A stretch of DNA of 64,000 nucleotides from Bacteroidales bacterium (GCA_024401395.1 JAKSLD010000001.1:218301-282300); one strand, 5' to 3'. Shown: positions 16,297 through 25,120, counted from the stretch's first letter. Made by a program: numbers and translations. The notes: generated by a model not told the origin, from the sequence alone.

Positions 16297-16968
16297 TTGA
16301 AACGTCACGACGGAATTATAGCTATAGGTATAATCTTGGCTGTCTTGATATTTGATCAGGCAGTCAAGATTTACATTAAGACCCATTTTATGCTGGGGGA
16401 AGAGGTCACCGTATTCGGAGACTGGTTCAAGCTACACTTTGTAGAGAATAATGGCATGGCCTTTGGCATGGAGATAGGCAGTGGCAATTGGGGCAAGATT
16501 GCGCTGTCGGTATTCCGTATCATTGCGGTCATTGCTATTGGCTACTACATCTACAAGCTATGCAAGAGAGAAAAGCCAGCCAGTATTCTTATGCTGACCT
16601 GCATTTCGCTTGTATGGGCTGGTGCGTTCGGTAATATTATAGACTCCCTATGCTACGGAGTAATATTTGACTCAAGTTGGGGTCAGATAGCTACAATGTT
16701 CCCAGAAGCAGGAGGATACAGCACATGGCTACACGGTCGAGTTGTGGATATGCTCTATTTCCCTCTCATCGAAGGCACATTCCCATCATGGATGCCATTC
16801 TGGGGAGGAGAGCCATTTGTATTCTTCCACCCTGTATTCAACATAGCTGATGCTGCCATATCGGTAGGTATGGCTATCGCCATTCTCTTCTGCAACAAAG
16901 AACTCTCTGCAGAATTTGAGGATATGGATACGAAACTGAGCCAAACAAAAGGGAATAAGAAGGCTTAA
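16297..16968 (+). CDS. lspA: Lipoprotein signal peptidase (signal peptidase II)
   Basis: Cleaves signal peptides of prolipoproteins in the inner membrane. It has 223 residues with four predicted membrane segments and the aspartate dyad Asp151 (GRVVDMLYF) and Asp185 (FNIADAAIS), plus the conserved ENNGMAFGM and FGNIIDSLCYG. The family norm is about 160-170 residues; here, as in other Bacteroidetes, an extra loop (about 122-170) lengthens it. No in-frame ATG exists between the upstream stop (16273) and the conserved start of the protein, so the TTG at 16297 is taken as start. Confidence 0.93.
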   Translation: MKRHDGIIAIGIILAVLIFDQAVKIYIKTHFMLGEEVTVFGDWFKLHFVENNGMAFGMEIGSGNWGKIALSVFRIIAVIAIGYYIYKLCKREKPASILMLTCISLVWAGAFGNIIDSLCYGVIFDSSWGQIATMFPEAGGYSTWLHGRVVDMLYFPLIEGTFPSWMPFWGGEPFVFFHPVFNIADAAISVGMAIAILFCNKELSAEFEDMDTKLSQTKGNKKA

Positions 16969-17000
16969 TAGACCGAACCTTATAAATAAGGAACAGAATT

Positions 17001-17795
17001 ATGGCAACCGTATTATATGACAGTCCAGTATTTGGACCCATTATCAGCAGGAGAATGGGCACCTCACTTGGCATAAACCTCAACCCATCGGGACGTAAGG
17101 TTTGTTCGTTCGACTGCATATACTGTGAGTGCGGGTTCAATGAGAAGGCTCCGCTCACATCTGCGCCAGAACATCATATTCCGACTAGAGAAGAAGTTGC
17201 GGAGAAGCTGGAAGTTACCCTTACAAAGATGGCGGCGGAAGGCAAGAATCTCGATGTCATAACATTTGCCGGGAATGGGGAGCCAACATTACATCCAGAT
17301 TTCATTGGAGTAATAACAGACACCGTACGACTACGCAACCAATATTTTCCCAAAGCCAATATAGCGGTACTGACTAACGGCACGCGCGTACACATCCCAT
17401 CAGTATTCGAGGCGCTGACAATGGTTGACAAACCTTGCGTCAAAATAGATTCGCTGGATATGGGAATAGTTCGTGCATTAGACAGACCCGTAGATTCAGA
17501 CTATACGGTAAACCGCGTAGTAGAGACTCTCAAAGGGCACGAGATGAAGCACCTTGTAGTACAATCCATGTTCTGTCAGTGGAAAGACGGAGAAGAATGG
17601 AAGAACAACTATTCGGAAGAGAACATTGATGCTTGGGTAGAGACGATAAAAAATTTACGCCCCAAAGCCGTACAAGTATACACGATATCAAGAGAGACCC
17701 CATACAAAGATATGCGAAAGGCTCCAGAAGCCATGTTGAACAGCATAGCAGACAAGGTCCGCAACTATACGAGTGAAGTCTCGGTATCGATGTAA
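17001..17795 (+). CDS. Radical SAM protein (COG0731-like)
   Basis: A 264-residue radical SAM enzyme with the 4Fe-4S motif CSFDCIYC (Cys35, Cys39, Cys42) directly after GTSLGINLNPSGRKV, an opening shared with wybutosine-related (COG0731) radical SAM proteins of unassigned function in bacteria. Further blocks: the SAM-binding FAGNGEPTLHPDF and a second-strand KIDSLD. No C-terminal accessory cluster is visible. It lies 32 bases after lspA and 40 before the alanine dehydrogenase-like gene, suggesting one transcript, though no functional link is apparent. Confidence 0.87.
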   Translation: MATVLYDSPVFGPIISRRMGTSLGINLNPSGRKVCSFDCIYCECGFNEKAPLTSAPEHHIPTREEVAEKLEVTLTKMAAEGKNLDVITFAGNGEPTLHPDFIGVITDTVRLRNQYFPKANIAVLTNGTRVHIPSVFEALTMVDKPCVKIDSLDMGIVRALDRPVDSDYTVNRVVETLKGHEMKHLVVQSMFCQWKDGEEWKNNYSEENIDAWVETIKNLRPKAVQVYTISRETPYKDMRKAPEAMLNSIADKVRNYTSEVSVSM

Positions 17796-17835
17796 ATCAA
17801 CGCGCATAGTACACTCCCCTTAATATCCATGACCT

Positions 17836-19035
17836 ATGAATACAGCTATTGAAGAAAAACTGACGCCATGCCTTGAGCGTATTCAAGAGACGAATAAAGG
17901 CAGACACTTTCGCATTGGCATACCGGCAGAAGCCGACGGCAATGAGAATCGTATTGGCATTACCCCTCAGGCAGTAGAAGTATTAGTCTCACTAGGTCAT
18001 GAGGTAGTTTACGAAAAAGGGGCAGGAAGCAAATCAAAATTCAAGGACGAAAATTACGCAGCTTCAGGAGCCAAAGTCACGACATTCCACGAAGAGGCAC
18101 TAAAGTGCGAGATAATAGTCAGACTTACCCTTCCGACCAAAGAAGAAAGCGAGCATATATCAAAAGGCACCACTATATTAAGTTGCCTGAAGCATATACG
18201 GAGGTCAGAGGAAGAGTACGGGTTGCTCGCAAAAAAAGGATGCAATATCATTGCCATAGACCTTATGAAGAAGACCAGTGATGATGAAACATTACTTGGT
18301 CTGTGTCTTGGCGAAGTACGAGGGCAGATGGCCATGACCACGGCAGCACACCTACTGCAAGACAACAATGGCAAAGGCAAAGGAGTGATAATAGGAGGAG
18401 TAGTAGGAGTACCTCCAACAGAGATAATCATACTTGGAGCAGACACAACAGCATTCAGCATAGCAAAATATGCGCTGGCATTCGGATGCTCGGTAAAAGT
18501 ATTTGACAGCAGTCACGTAAGACTACAGAAGCTGCAAGCGAAATTAGGCAGTTTCAATTATGTATTTACATCGATATATCATCCACAAGCGCTAAACAAA
18601 GCGTTACATTCGGCCGATGTGCTTATAGCCTGCGGTTCGGCGAACGGCACTATTGAGTATTACGTCACCAAAGAATCATTAAGTCTGCTGAAAAAAGGGG
18701 CAGTCGTACTAGACATTACGCCTGCGACACTCAGTGGGATAGAAACCTCGCACGAATCCACATTAGAAAAGCCTTGCTACGAAGAAGACGGGCTGCTCTT
18801 CCAGTGCCTTCCCGACATATCGATGCTTGCGGCCCATACATCGAGCATAATAATAAGCGACATAGTTGTAGCCGTTTTAAAGAGCATTGGCAACTACGGC
18901 ACCATGGATCTGGCTTCGATAGCAGACGATTATGTGACACAAGGCACAGTCATGCTAAACGGAATAACGACAAATTCCGAAGTTGCGAAGTGGTACAACG
19001 CAGATTATTGCGACATTAGACTACTGAGATTCTGA
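17836..19035 (+). CDS. Alanine dehydrogenase/transhydrogenase-family protein, divergent active site
   Basis: A 399-residue AlaDH/PNT-family protein: N-terminal substrate domain (FRIGIPAEADGNENRIGITPQAVEVL; GHEVVYEKGAGSKSKF) and a Rossmann domain with GVIIGGVVGVPPTEIIILG. Key features of true alanine dehydrogenases are altered. The glycine-rich loop reads ILGADTTAFSIAKYA instead of GxGxxG. The region that normally has VAIDQGG with the catalytic Asp reads ITPATLSGIETS. The LHLA histidine region reads LKHI. Annotation pipelines would probably call it alanine dehydrogenase; the reaction is uncertain. It is the last gene of the ileS-proximal run and is followed by tRNA-Ser. Confidence 0.75.
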   Translation: MNTAIEEKLTPCLERIQETNKGRHFRIGIPAEADGNENRIGITPQAVEVLVSLGHEVVYEKGAGSKSKFKDENYAASGAKVTTFHEEALKCEIIVRLTLPTKEESEHISKGTTILSCLKHIRRSEEEYGLLAKKGCNIIAIDLMKKTSDDETLLGLCLGEVRGQMAMTTAAHLLQDNNGKGKGVIIGGVVGVPPTEIIILGADTTAFSIAKYALAFGCSVKVFDSSHVRLQKLQAKLGSFNYVFTSIYHPQALNKALHSADVLIACGSANGTIEYYVTKESLSLLKKGAVVLDITPATLSGIETSHESTLEKPCYEEDGLLFQCLPDISMLAAHTSSIIISDIVVAVLKSIGNYGTMDLASIADDYVTQGTVMLNGITTNSEVAKWYNADYCDIRLLRF

Positions 19036-19084
19036 CAGTTGGCCTTCTGGGTTCAAATTGTCCTAAAAAATAAACGGCAAAACA

Positions 19085-19116
19085 TTTGGAGAAATAGTAT
19101 TTCTGATATACCTTTG
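19085..19116 (+). promoter_or_regulatory. Promoter of tRNA-Ser
   Basis: TTTG (19085-19088), 20-base spacer, TACCTTTG (19109-19116). This is a full match to the Bacteroidetes vegetative promoter, placing the start about 8 bases before the tRNA. Confidence 0.85.
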
Positions 19117-19129
19117 CACCGTCATTCAA

Positions 19130-19212
19130 GGAGAGATGGCAGAGTGGTCGATTGCACCGGTCTTGAAAACCGGCGTACGAGAGTACCGGGAGTTCGAATC
19201 TCTCTCTCTCCG
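19130..19212 (+). tRNA. tRNA-Ser (anticodon UGA)
   Basis: Acceptor stem GGAGAGA pairs with TCTCTCC and discriminator G73 follows. The anticodon arm is CCGGT, loop CTTGAAA, ACCGG, with TGA at 19164-19166. A long variable arm (CGTACGAGAGTACC region) identifies a class II serine tRNA. The T arm is GGGAG-TTCGAAT-CTCTC. CCA is not encoded. It reads UCA and probably other UCN codons. A strong promoter lies upstream and a terminator downstream. Confidence 0.96.
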
Positions 19213-19216
19213 CAGA

Positions 19217-19250
19217 AAGAGCTGGATACTTAGTATTCGGCTCTTTTTTT
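19217..19250 (+). terminator. Terminator of tRNA-Ser
   Basis: AAGAGC pairs with GCTCTT around an 18-base loop, followed by a run of T, immediately after the tRNA. Confidence 0.8.
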
Positions 19251-19387
19251 GTTATATTATATTTCGTTGACATAGGTATGCCCCAAACGAACAGCCGTGA
19301 GTACAGATTACACAGTACCCACGGCCTATCATCAAACCTCTATTGAGCGACCCTTTCACCCGTCAGCAAACAACACACAGATAAAAG

Positions 19388-19448
19388 CATAATCATACGC
19401 TAGTCCTACGCTACTCCCTTAGAAGTCCCTTGTTGCTCGCAGTTTTTT
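19388..19448 (-). repeat. Dispersed 11-bp-phased element, copy D
   Basis: Reading the minus strand: A-tract, head CTGCGAGCAAC (19432-19442), then AAGGGACTTCT, AAGGGAGTAGC, GTAGGACTAGC, GTATGATTATG in exact 11-bp steps. It lies between the tRNA terminator and the 3' end of the convergent ABC ATPase gene; it is one of two copies in minus orientation. Confidence 0.9.
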
Positions 19449-19490
19449 AATAAAAATGATTCCAAATAAAAGAGCCGCAAGTATATATAA

Positions 19491-20165
19491 TTAACTGAGC
19501 GGTTCCGATACGACCCTACCATCGAACAAGTTGACGATGCGAGTAGCATAATTTGCATCACGCTGAGAGTGAGTCACCATAATAACTGTAGTACCCTCAG
19601 AATTAAGTTGGCTAAGAACCTCCATAACCTCCTTACCATTTGTCGAATCGAGGTTACCCGTTGGCTCATCCGCAAGAATAAGTCGAGGATTAAGGACGAG
19701 AGCGCGAGCGATGGCTACACGCTGCTGCTGGCCACCAGAGAGCTGCTGAGGGTAGTGGAAAATTCGGTGAGACATATTCATACGGCGCAATATTTCATTT
19801 ACCCTTTCATTACGCTCCTTAGCAGGGACCCCTTGAATCTTAAGAGGCAATTCCACATTCTGAGCCACTGTGAGGCCATCGATAAGATTAAAAGCCTGGA
19901 AAATGAAACCTATTCTACCCATACGGAGATCAGAACGTTGAGCCTCAGAGAAAGAAGCCACCTCCCTACCGTCGAATTTATAAGAACCAGAAGTAGGGTT
20001 ATCCAACAGACCGAGGATATTGAGGAGAGTTGACTTACCACAACCAGAAGGGCCCATTATGGCTACGAATTCACCCTCCTTCACGTCGAGAGACACATTA
20101 TCAAGAGCTATAGTCTCTACATCCTCTGTATGAAATATCTTGCTGAGATTATTAATCTTTATCAT
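19491..20165 (-). CDS. ABC transporter ATP-binding protein (MacB/LolD type)
   Basis: A 224-residue ATPase of the MacB/LolD/FtsE group that powers FtsX-like permeases. Walker [10 protein letters not shown] (about 39-47), Q-loop FIFQAFNLI, signature [15 protein letters not shown], Walker [10 protein letters not shown] and switch His in VTHSQ are all present, so it should be active. It begins 26 bases after the permease gene stop, in one minus-strand operon. Such systems work on lipoproteins, peptides or antimicrobials rather than ordinary solute import; the substrate is unknown. Confidence 0.93.
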   Translation of the reverse strand: MIKINNLSKIFHTEDVETIALDNVSLDVKEGEFVAIMGPSGCGKSTLLNILGLLDNPTSGSYKFDGREVASFSEAQRSDLRMGRIGFIFQAFNLIDGLTVAQNVELPLKIQGVPAKERNERVNEILRRMNMSHRIFHYPQQLSGGQQQRVAIARALVLNPRLILADEPTGNLDSTNGKEVMEVLSQLNSEGTTVIMVTHSQRDANYATRIVNLFDGRVVSEPLS

Positions 20166-20191
20166 TGTCGTATATATTATATGAGTTAATA

Positions 20192-22582
20192 TTATTCTGC
20201 TTTAAGATTCTTTACTGGATTCTCGTTAGCTGCCTTATAAAGCTGGAATGCTACACAAAGCATGATGACGATATATATGCCAGCGGCGATACCGATATAG
20301 AGCAACACGCCAGGGTCTATCCTTTCAGAATAGTTAGACAAGAGCTCCATTGACAAGTAGAATGCCACCATAGCGCCAATGAGGAGGGCAGGGACAGCTA
20401 TGTAAGAGACATCCTTGCTGATGATTTTCATTATACCCAAAGACGTCGTACCGAGAACCTTACGGATAGCTATCTCCTTTCTGCGGCGGTTGACCTCGTC
20501 CATAGTATAGCCATATAGGCCAAGAAGCGAGATAATGAGAGCCACGATAGTACAGATGAGGAGGGCGTCGCGCATATTACGTTCAACAGTCAGAAGTTGA
20601 AGTATTAACTCCTTGAGAGGGCTGGCCTCACATACACATCTCGTAACATTCGCTCTCAAGAAAGAATTGATACGGTCTATACTCTCCCTGTTCATATTGT
20701 GCATTCTAATAAGAAGGGTATGAGGATGAGAATAGTCGCGTTTGTCATCGCCGTCATAGAAAATAACTGTTGGCCTTTCATCAAAACCGCCATTACGAGT
20801 TACCATAATATCGCTATAGACACCTACGACAGTCAAAAGATCGCTAGCGCTTTCACAATGTTCAGACACATAAATCTGCCTACCGACAGCACTACCCTCC
20901 CATTCGCCAATGTCATGCATACGATCGACGAAACGCTTACTAACCATGACCGTACGAGAATTATCAGCCTCGGGGTCAAATACTGCACCATCAATGATAT
21001 CCACACCCATTACCTTAAAGTAATCATCCGTGACATTATAGAAATCTCCGATATTGAACAACATCTGCACCGAATTAGGGAGATAGACATTATTTCCAGA
21101 CAAGCCAAATGGGAGATCGAAACAACTAGAGACACACTCCACATCAGGCATCTTACGGATCTCCGACATCAAAAACTGCTGCTGCTCCGAAGAGACACCG
21201 ACACAATTAGCCTCCAAGATATCATTATAGTCATAGCCACGGTCAATAGTCTCTATATAGTGATATTGCCAAGTTACGGTTGTCAGCAACCCGACTATAC
21301 AAGCAGTAGAGGCGAACTGCACGAAGAGGAGCAAAAGCTTCCAATTCTTCTTAGACTCCTTAAAGTTTCGGAATGCTGCGGCGACAGGAATCTTGATGAA
21401 TATATAAGCAGGGACTATAGTAGTGACAGCCAGAAGGAAGAGGCACACAAAAGCTATCACGACGAGAGTACGGAATGCGAAGAGCGACTCCAGCGTTGCA
21501 TTCATAAGTTCCTCCGCTATACCGCGAGTTGCGATAATGATTAACGCACCAAGAATCAGAGCCAGAGACAAGTGGAAGGCACTCTCACGCAAGGTCATTC
21601 CAAGTAAGAATCTCCATGATGCGCCATAACATTTATAGACAGCCACCTCCTTAACACGATTTACAAGCGTACTGATTACTATCAGCAAATAATTGAGAGT
21701 AGAGATCAAGATGAGGGAGATGCCGAGGAAGAGCATCAAATATCTTAGATTGCGATCCTTAGCATCACAGTCGACATATTCACTTAGAGACATCAATACG
21801 AAGCGACCCTCAATACCGGCATCAATCAACAACTGCTTATCGACATGTCTTTCAAACTCCACAGCCATTGCCTTCAAGACATCATTCCGAGTATCAGACG
21901 AAGTCAGCTTTACAAAACTGATATAGCGTTCATTGCCCATCCAATTATTCACGCTCCATTCACCCATCACATTGATAGAGACTATGACATCGGCCTTAAA
22001 CATACACGTCTCAGGAAGATCTTCGAAAACGCCAGCTACAGACATATTGTCGCCTTCATCCATATCCTCCAAGCGCATATTCTTACCAATAACTGCATCC
22101 AATCCACCCATTTTCTCAGCCATAGAGTGAGAGACCATGACACGTCCGGGAGCAGAGAGAATACTCTTAGGGTCACCTATAATGACAGAAGTTCCCAGCA
22201 TATCGAAAAGACAAGTATCTGCGCCTATAACCTGGGCAGACAAGTGATCTATTTCATCGATAACCACTTTATTATTATAAGCGACAGGAGTAAAACGTGT
22301 AGCGAGTTCCACCTGAGGGATAGCAGCAGCGAAATCCTTAGCTACGCCGCCAGGGATATAATGCATTTGGTTAAACTCCTTGTCGTTCGGGTGTTTATAT
22401 TCCTCGATTACCAAATAAACCCTTTCATAGTCAGGAAAGAAAGAGTTGAGCGAATTCTCGAAGCACACCTTAGCTATGAGGACAAGACCAAGAGAGAGAC
22501 CCACTGCGAGACAAATAATCTTAATCAGATTAGACTGTCCTCGTCGGAACAATGACGTAAATGATTGAATCAAGAAATCCAT
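20192..22582 (-). CDS. ABC transporter permease (MacB_PCD/FtsX type)
   Basis: A 796-residue double-module permease typical of Bacteroidetes. Each half has an N-terminal membrane helix (LIKIICLAVGLSLGLVLIAKV near 18-38; second near 420-440, LLLLFVQFASTACIVGLL), a large periplasmic MacB_PCD domain and an FtsX three-helix segment. The first FtsX segment contains VNRVKEVAVYKCYGAS and the second NRRRKEIAIRKVLGTT, the conserved coupling motifs. It pairs with the ATPase downstream. It is divergent from a two-component pair, suggesting that the pair senses an envelope signal and controls this transporter (inference). Confidence 0.9.
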   Translation of the reverse strand: MDFLIQSFTSLFRRGQSNLIKIICLAVGLSLGLVLIAKVCFENSLNSFFPDYERVYLVIEEYKHPNDKEFNQMHYIPGGVAKDFAAAIPQVELATRFTPVAYNNKVVIDEIDHLSAQVIGADTCLFDMLGTSVIIGDPKSILSAPGRVMVSHSMAEKMGGLDAVIGKNMRLEDMDEGDNMSVAGVFEDLPETCMFKADVIVSINVMGEWSVNNWMGNERYISFVKLTSSDTRNDVLKAMAVEFERHVDKQLLIDAGIEGRFVLMSLSEYVDCDAKDRNLRYLMLFLGISLILISTLNYLLIVISTLVNRVKEVAVYKCYGASWRFLLGMTLRESAFHLSLALILGALIIIATRGIAEELMNATLESLFAFRTLVVIAFVCLFLLAVTTIVPAYIFIKIPVAAAFRNFKESKKNWKLLLLFVQFASTACIVGLLTTVTWQYHYIETIDRGYDYNDILEANCVGVSSEQQQFLMSEIRKMPDVECVSSCFDLPFGLSGNNVYLPNSVQMLFNIGDFYNVTDDYFKVMGVDIIDGAVFDPEADNSRTVMVSKRFVDRMHDIGEWEGSAVGRQIYVSEHCESASDLLTVVGVYSDIMVTRNGGFDERPTVIFYDGDDKRDYSHPHTLLIRMHNMNRESIDRINSFLRANVTRCVCEASPLKELILQLLTVERNMRDALLICTIVALIISLLGLYGYTMDEVNRRRKEIAIRKVLGTTSLGIMKIISKDVSYIAVPALLIGAMVAFYLSMELLSNYSERIDPGVLLYIGIAAGIYIVIMLCVAFQLYKAANENPVKNLKAE

Positions 22583-22776
22583 TGGTTATTGCGTTTATGT
22601 TATTATTCTTGTTGTTTGCTGATGCAAGTTTAGGGAGTAAAAATCTTACGGCAATGGAATAATAGGTATCAGACAGCTGTTTGTATGAAATATAGACACT
22701 ATTGTGTATGATTTTTTTACACTAAAGCGGTTGGAGCGATACAATATGTGCAGAGAAAAATATAATTTCGTGCATT

Positions 22777-23304
22777 ATGATGAAATATGGAACCATATTA
22801 GCCATAGACGACAACGCGGCGTTGCTCACTGCGTTGAAATACTGTCTTGGGGAGATGTTTGACAAAGTGATTACATTACCTGCGCCAGACGATGCGCTGA
22901 AAGTCATCGCGCAAGAAGAAGTCAACATCATACTATTAGACATGAACTTCACACTAGGCGTGAATACAGGCCAAGACGGTCTCTTCTGGCTAAAGGCGAT
23001 ACGTCGCAGGCACCCAGACCTACCCATTGTACTTATGACAGCATACGCCGATGTGAGTCTGGCGGTGAAGGGGCTCAAAAGCGGTGCTGCCGACTTTATC
23101 ACAAAGCCATGGGACAATGACGACCTGATGGACAAGCTAAAAGCAGTATTAGATGCCGAAAATGATGTAGCAACATTAGATGCGGTAGAAACAGAACACA
23201 TACGCAAGGCTATTGACAAATGCAAAGGCAATATGAAACTAGCTGCAGAGATGCTTGGTATAACACGTCAGACACTTTACAACAAAGTAAAGAAACTAGA
23301 CTGA
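22777..23304 (+). CDS. Response regulator, REC plus Fis-type HTH, no AAA+ domain
   Basis: A 175-residue regulator. The receiver domain (5-127) has acidic pocket Asp11/Asp12, phospho-acceptor Asp55, Thr88 and Lys110 (FITKPWD). A short linker leads to a C-terminal Fis-type helix-turn-helix (138-175; CKGNMKLAAEMLGITRQTLYNKVKKL). The receiver closely resembles those of Bacteroidetes NtrC-like regulators (LLDMNF, GxNTGxDGLFWL, TAYADVxLAVxxLKxGAxDF), but the sigma-54-activating AAA+ module expected between the two parts is missing. It cannot be a classical sigma-54 activator and may act as a simple DNA-binding regulator, as RegA/PrrA does. The kinase follows 7 bases downstream. Confidence 0.88.
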   Translation: MMKYGTILAIDDNAALLTALKYCLGEMFDKVITLPAPDDALKVIAQEEVNIILLDMNFTLGVNTGQDGLFWLKAIRRRHPDLPIVLMTAYADVSLAVKGLKSGAADFITKPWDNDDLMDKLKAVLDAENDVATLDAVETEHIRKAIDKCKGNMKLAAEMLGITRQTLYNKVKKLD

Positions 23305-23311
23305 TAGTAAT

Positions 23312-24193
23312 ATGGTAATAGCTCTCTGCATAGCGTGTGCTCTCTGTGTGCTCTTTGGTTGCTCGCAGTTTTTTCATCAGCGCAAGATGAAAAGGAGTGC
23401 CTATGTGATGAGAGAAGCACTGAGAAACAAAGACTTTTCGTTCAGACTATCGACGAAAGGGATGTGGTCGGGCGAGCGAGCCATGATGGACGTTCTCAAC
23501 AATATGGGGCAAGAGATGAAGACCCTCATAGCGGAGAATGAAGTAGAATCCTGGCAGAAGCTGACTCGAGTGCTTACCCACGAGATTATGAATGCCACTG
23601 CGCCGATTGGCAGCATCAGTCAGTCGCTATTAAAAAGAAAAGATGTAATAGGCTCCGATTTAGAAGAAGGGATAAGAGCCATTAGAGATACCAGCGCCGG
23701 ACTAGGGCATTTTGTTGAAAACTACAGGCGGTTCACGCTAGTACAGAAGCCAGTGCCAGTAGCGACGAATGCGAAAAAATTCATAGACGGCATAGTTCCG
23801 ATGTATCCAGAAGTAGAATGGGAGATAGTGATAGGAGACGACATTGATATAATGATAGACGAAGGACTAGTGAGACAAGTCATAATAAATCTAGTAAAGA
23901 ACGCCAGAGAAGCAGGAGCGACGAAAGTCGGGATAGAAACCATAAAAGAAGAGAAGGGAATCTGTCTGTTGATATCGAATGACGGAGCTCCGATACCATC
24001 CGAGATAAGCAGAGATATATTCACGCCATTTTTCACCACGAAGAGTACAGGCAGTGGCATAGGACTATCATTATCGAGACAGATAATGGTCAAACAAGGA
24101 GGAGAATTGGCATTAAGGAAAAGAGCCATTGCAGGATGGGGAGTAACATTTGAGATACACCTACTTTCGCCACACTCCGTATTCATTTCTTAA
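23312..24193 (+). CDS. Sensor histidine kinase with a repeat-derived N-terminus
   Basis: A 293-residue kinase. One membrane helix (about 2-16, VIALCIACALCVLFG), then a short linker, HisKA-like box with His90 (LTHEIMNATAPIG), N-box Asn197 (NLVKNAREAG) and G2 box TGSGIGLSLSRQ. It has no periplasmic sensor and is short compared with the usual kinase partner of NtrC-like regulators in this phylum. The first 21 codons lie entirely within a minus-oriented copy of the dispersed 11-bp element (23314-23374), so the membrane segment may be a recent acquisition. A cytoplasmic form could start at the ATG at 23387. It is presumed cognate to the adjacent regulator. Confidence 0.88.
   Translation: MVIALCIACALCVLFGCSQFFHQRKMKRSAYVMREALRNKDFSFRLSTKGMWSGERAMMDVLNNMGQEMKTLIAENEVESWQKLTRVLTHEIMNATAPIGSISQSLLKRKDVIGSDLEEGIRAIRDTSAGLGHFVENYRRFTLVQKPVPVATNAKKFIDGIVPMYPEVEWEIVIGDDIDIMIDEGLVRQVIINLVKNAREAGATKVGIETIKEEKGICLLISNDGAPIPSEISRDIFTPFFTTKSTGSGIGLSLSRQIMVKQGGELALRKRAIAGWGVTFEIHLLSPHSVFIS
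23314..23374 (-). repeat. Dispersed 11-bp-phased element, copy E, inside the kinase gene
   Basis: Minus-strand reading: A6, head CTGCGAGCAAC (23358-23368), then CAAAGAGCACA, CAGAGAGCACA, CGCTATGCAGA, GAGCTATTACC in 11-bp register. The A-tract plus head and next base match copy G over 18 bases. It is the only copy within a coding region's start. Confidence 0.85.
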
Positions 24194-24203
24194 TAATATA
24201 TTG

Positions 24204-24211
24204 TACCTTTG
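24204..24211 (+). promoter_or_regulatory. -7 box before the M23 peptidase gene
   Basis: TACCTTTG, 23 bases before the ATG at 24234; it supports that start rather than the upstream in-frame ATG at 24150, which would place the promoter inside the gene. Confidence 0.65.
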
Positions 24212-24233
24212 CAACTCATATAATATATTCTTA

Positions 24234-25100
24234 ATGGCAAAAAAGAAACAGTCGCGCCTCTGGCGAAAACTACATATAGCAGTATTTGCAGATGCTTCAT
24301 TCGAGCAGCTGTTCTCTATACATTTGACACCATTCAGCGTATTGTTCACCATTGCGTTACTCGGCATACTGCTCATAGGAGGAGTCACAATGCTGATAGC
24401 GTTTACGGGATTGAGAGAATACATACCAGGATATCCTACGGGACAAGAGCGCCGAATGATAATGGACAACATGCAGAGAGCAGACTCGCTAATAGACGAG
24501 ATAGCGCTGCGAGACCATCTGATAAACGACATGAGAATGGTATTGTCTGAGCAGATTCCGATTGAAGAATGGGACAAAGACTCAGTAGTAAATGCACACC
24601 ACAGTATCAGTCAGCATGTAGAATTCACAAAATCCGAAGCTGACAGTCTCTTCAGAAAAGAGGTAGAAGCACAAGAAAAATACAATGTAGCATCAGAGTC
24701 GAAGAGTGCGATGGACACGCGACTAGAGATGGTATTCCTGAATGTGCCATTAAAAGGAGTCGTCACCAATAAGTTCGGAGACAAAGATGGCCATTTCGGT
24801 GTAGACATAGCAGCAGTAGAAGGAGCTCGAGTTGCATCGGTATTGGAAGGTACTGTAATATTTGCCGAGTGGACAGTAGAAACAGGCAATGTGATACAAG
24901 TACAGCACGACAATCAGCTAGTGTCAATATACAAGCACAACAGCAAACTACTAAAGAAACCAGGTATGCGAGTTTCTGCAGGAGAAGCCATAGCGCTGAC
25001 AGGCAATTCAGGAGAACTATCCACTGCGCCACACCTACACTTCGAGTTGTGGTATCAAGGAGTTCCACTGAATCCTGAGAATTATATATCGTTTGAATAA
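24234..25100 (+). CDS. M23-family (LytM) peptidoglycan peptidase, membrane-anchored
   Basis: A 288-residue protein: basic N-terminus, membrane helix about 33-57 (FSVLFTIALLGILLIGGVTMLI), coiled-coil-like periplasmic stem (70-165) and a C-terminal M23 domain. The zinc ligands His187 and Asp191 (GHFGVDIA) and the HLH pair His267/His269 (APHLHFELW) are all present, so it can be an active endopeptidase. The similar stem-plus-M23 layout is common next to cell-division genes in this phylum. The start at 24234 is chosen from the -7 box position. dxr follows 20 bases later. Confidence 0.9.
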   Translation: MAKKKQSRLWRKLHIAVFADASFEQLFSIHLTPFSVLFTIALLGILLIGGVTMLIAFTGLREYIPGYPTGQERRMIMDNMQRADSLIDEIALRDHLINDMRMVLSEQIPIEEWDKDSVVNAHHSISQHVEFTKSEADSLFRKEVEAQEKYNVASESKSAMDTRLEMVFLNVPLKGVVTNKFGDKDGHFGVDIAAVEGARVASVLEGTVIFAEWTVETGNVIQVQHDNQLVSIYKHNSKLLKKPGMRVSAGEAIALTGNSGELSTAPHLHFELWYQGVPLNPENYISFE

Positions 25101-25120
25101 AACAAGTGGAGGTTGTCTTA

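Noticed and set aside
22777..23304. AAA+ domain of the regulator sought in other frames or downstream.
   Set aside because: The distance from receiver to HTH is about 10 residues and the kinase follows at once; there is no room for it.
23312..24193. Kinase considered a frameshifted fragment of a longer sensor kinase.
   Set aside because: The frame starts cleanly 7 bases after the regulator stop and keeps all kinase boxes; no out-of-frame remnant of a sensor domain was seen upstream.
25108..25112. GGAGG before dxr taken as evidence of general Shine-Dalgarno use.
   Set aside because: It was not noticed before the other genes examined; it may be chance and was used only as weak support for the start.
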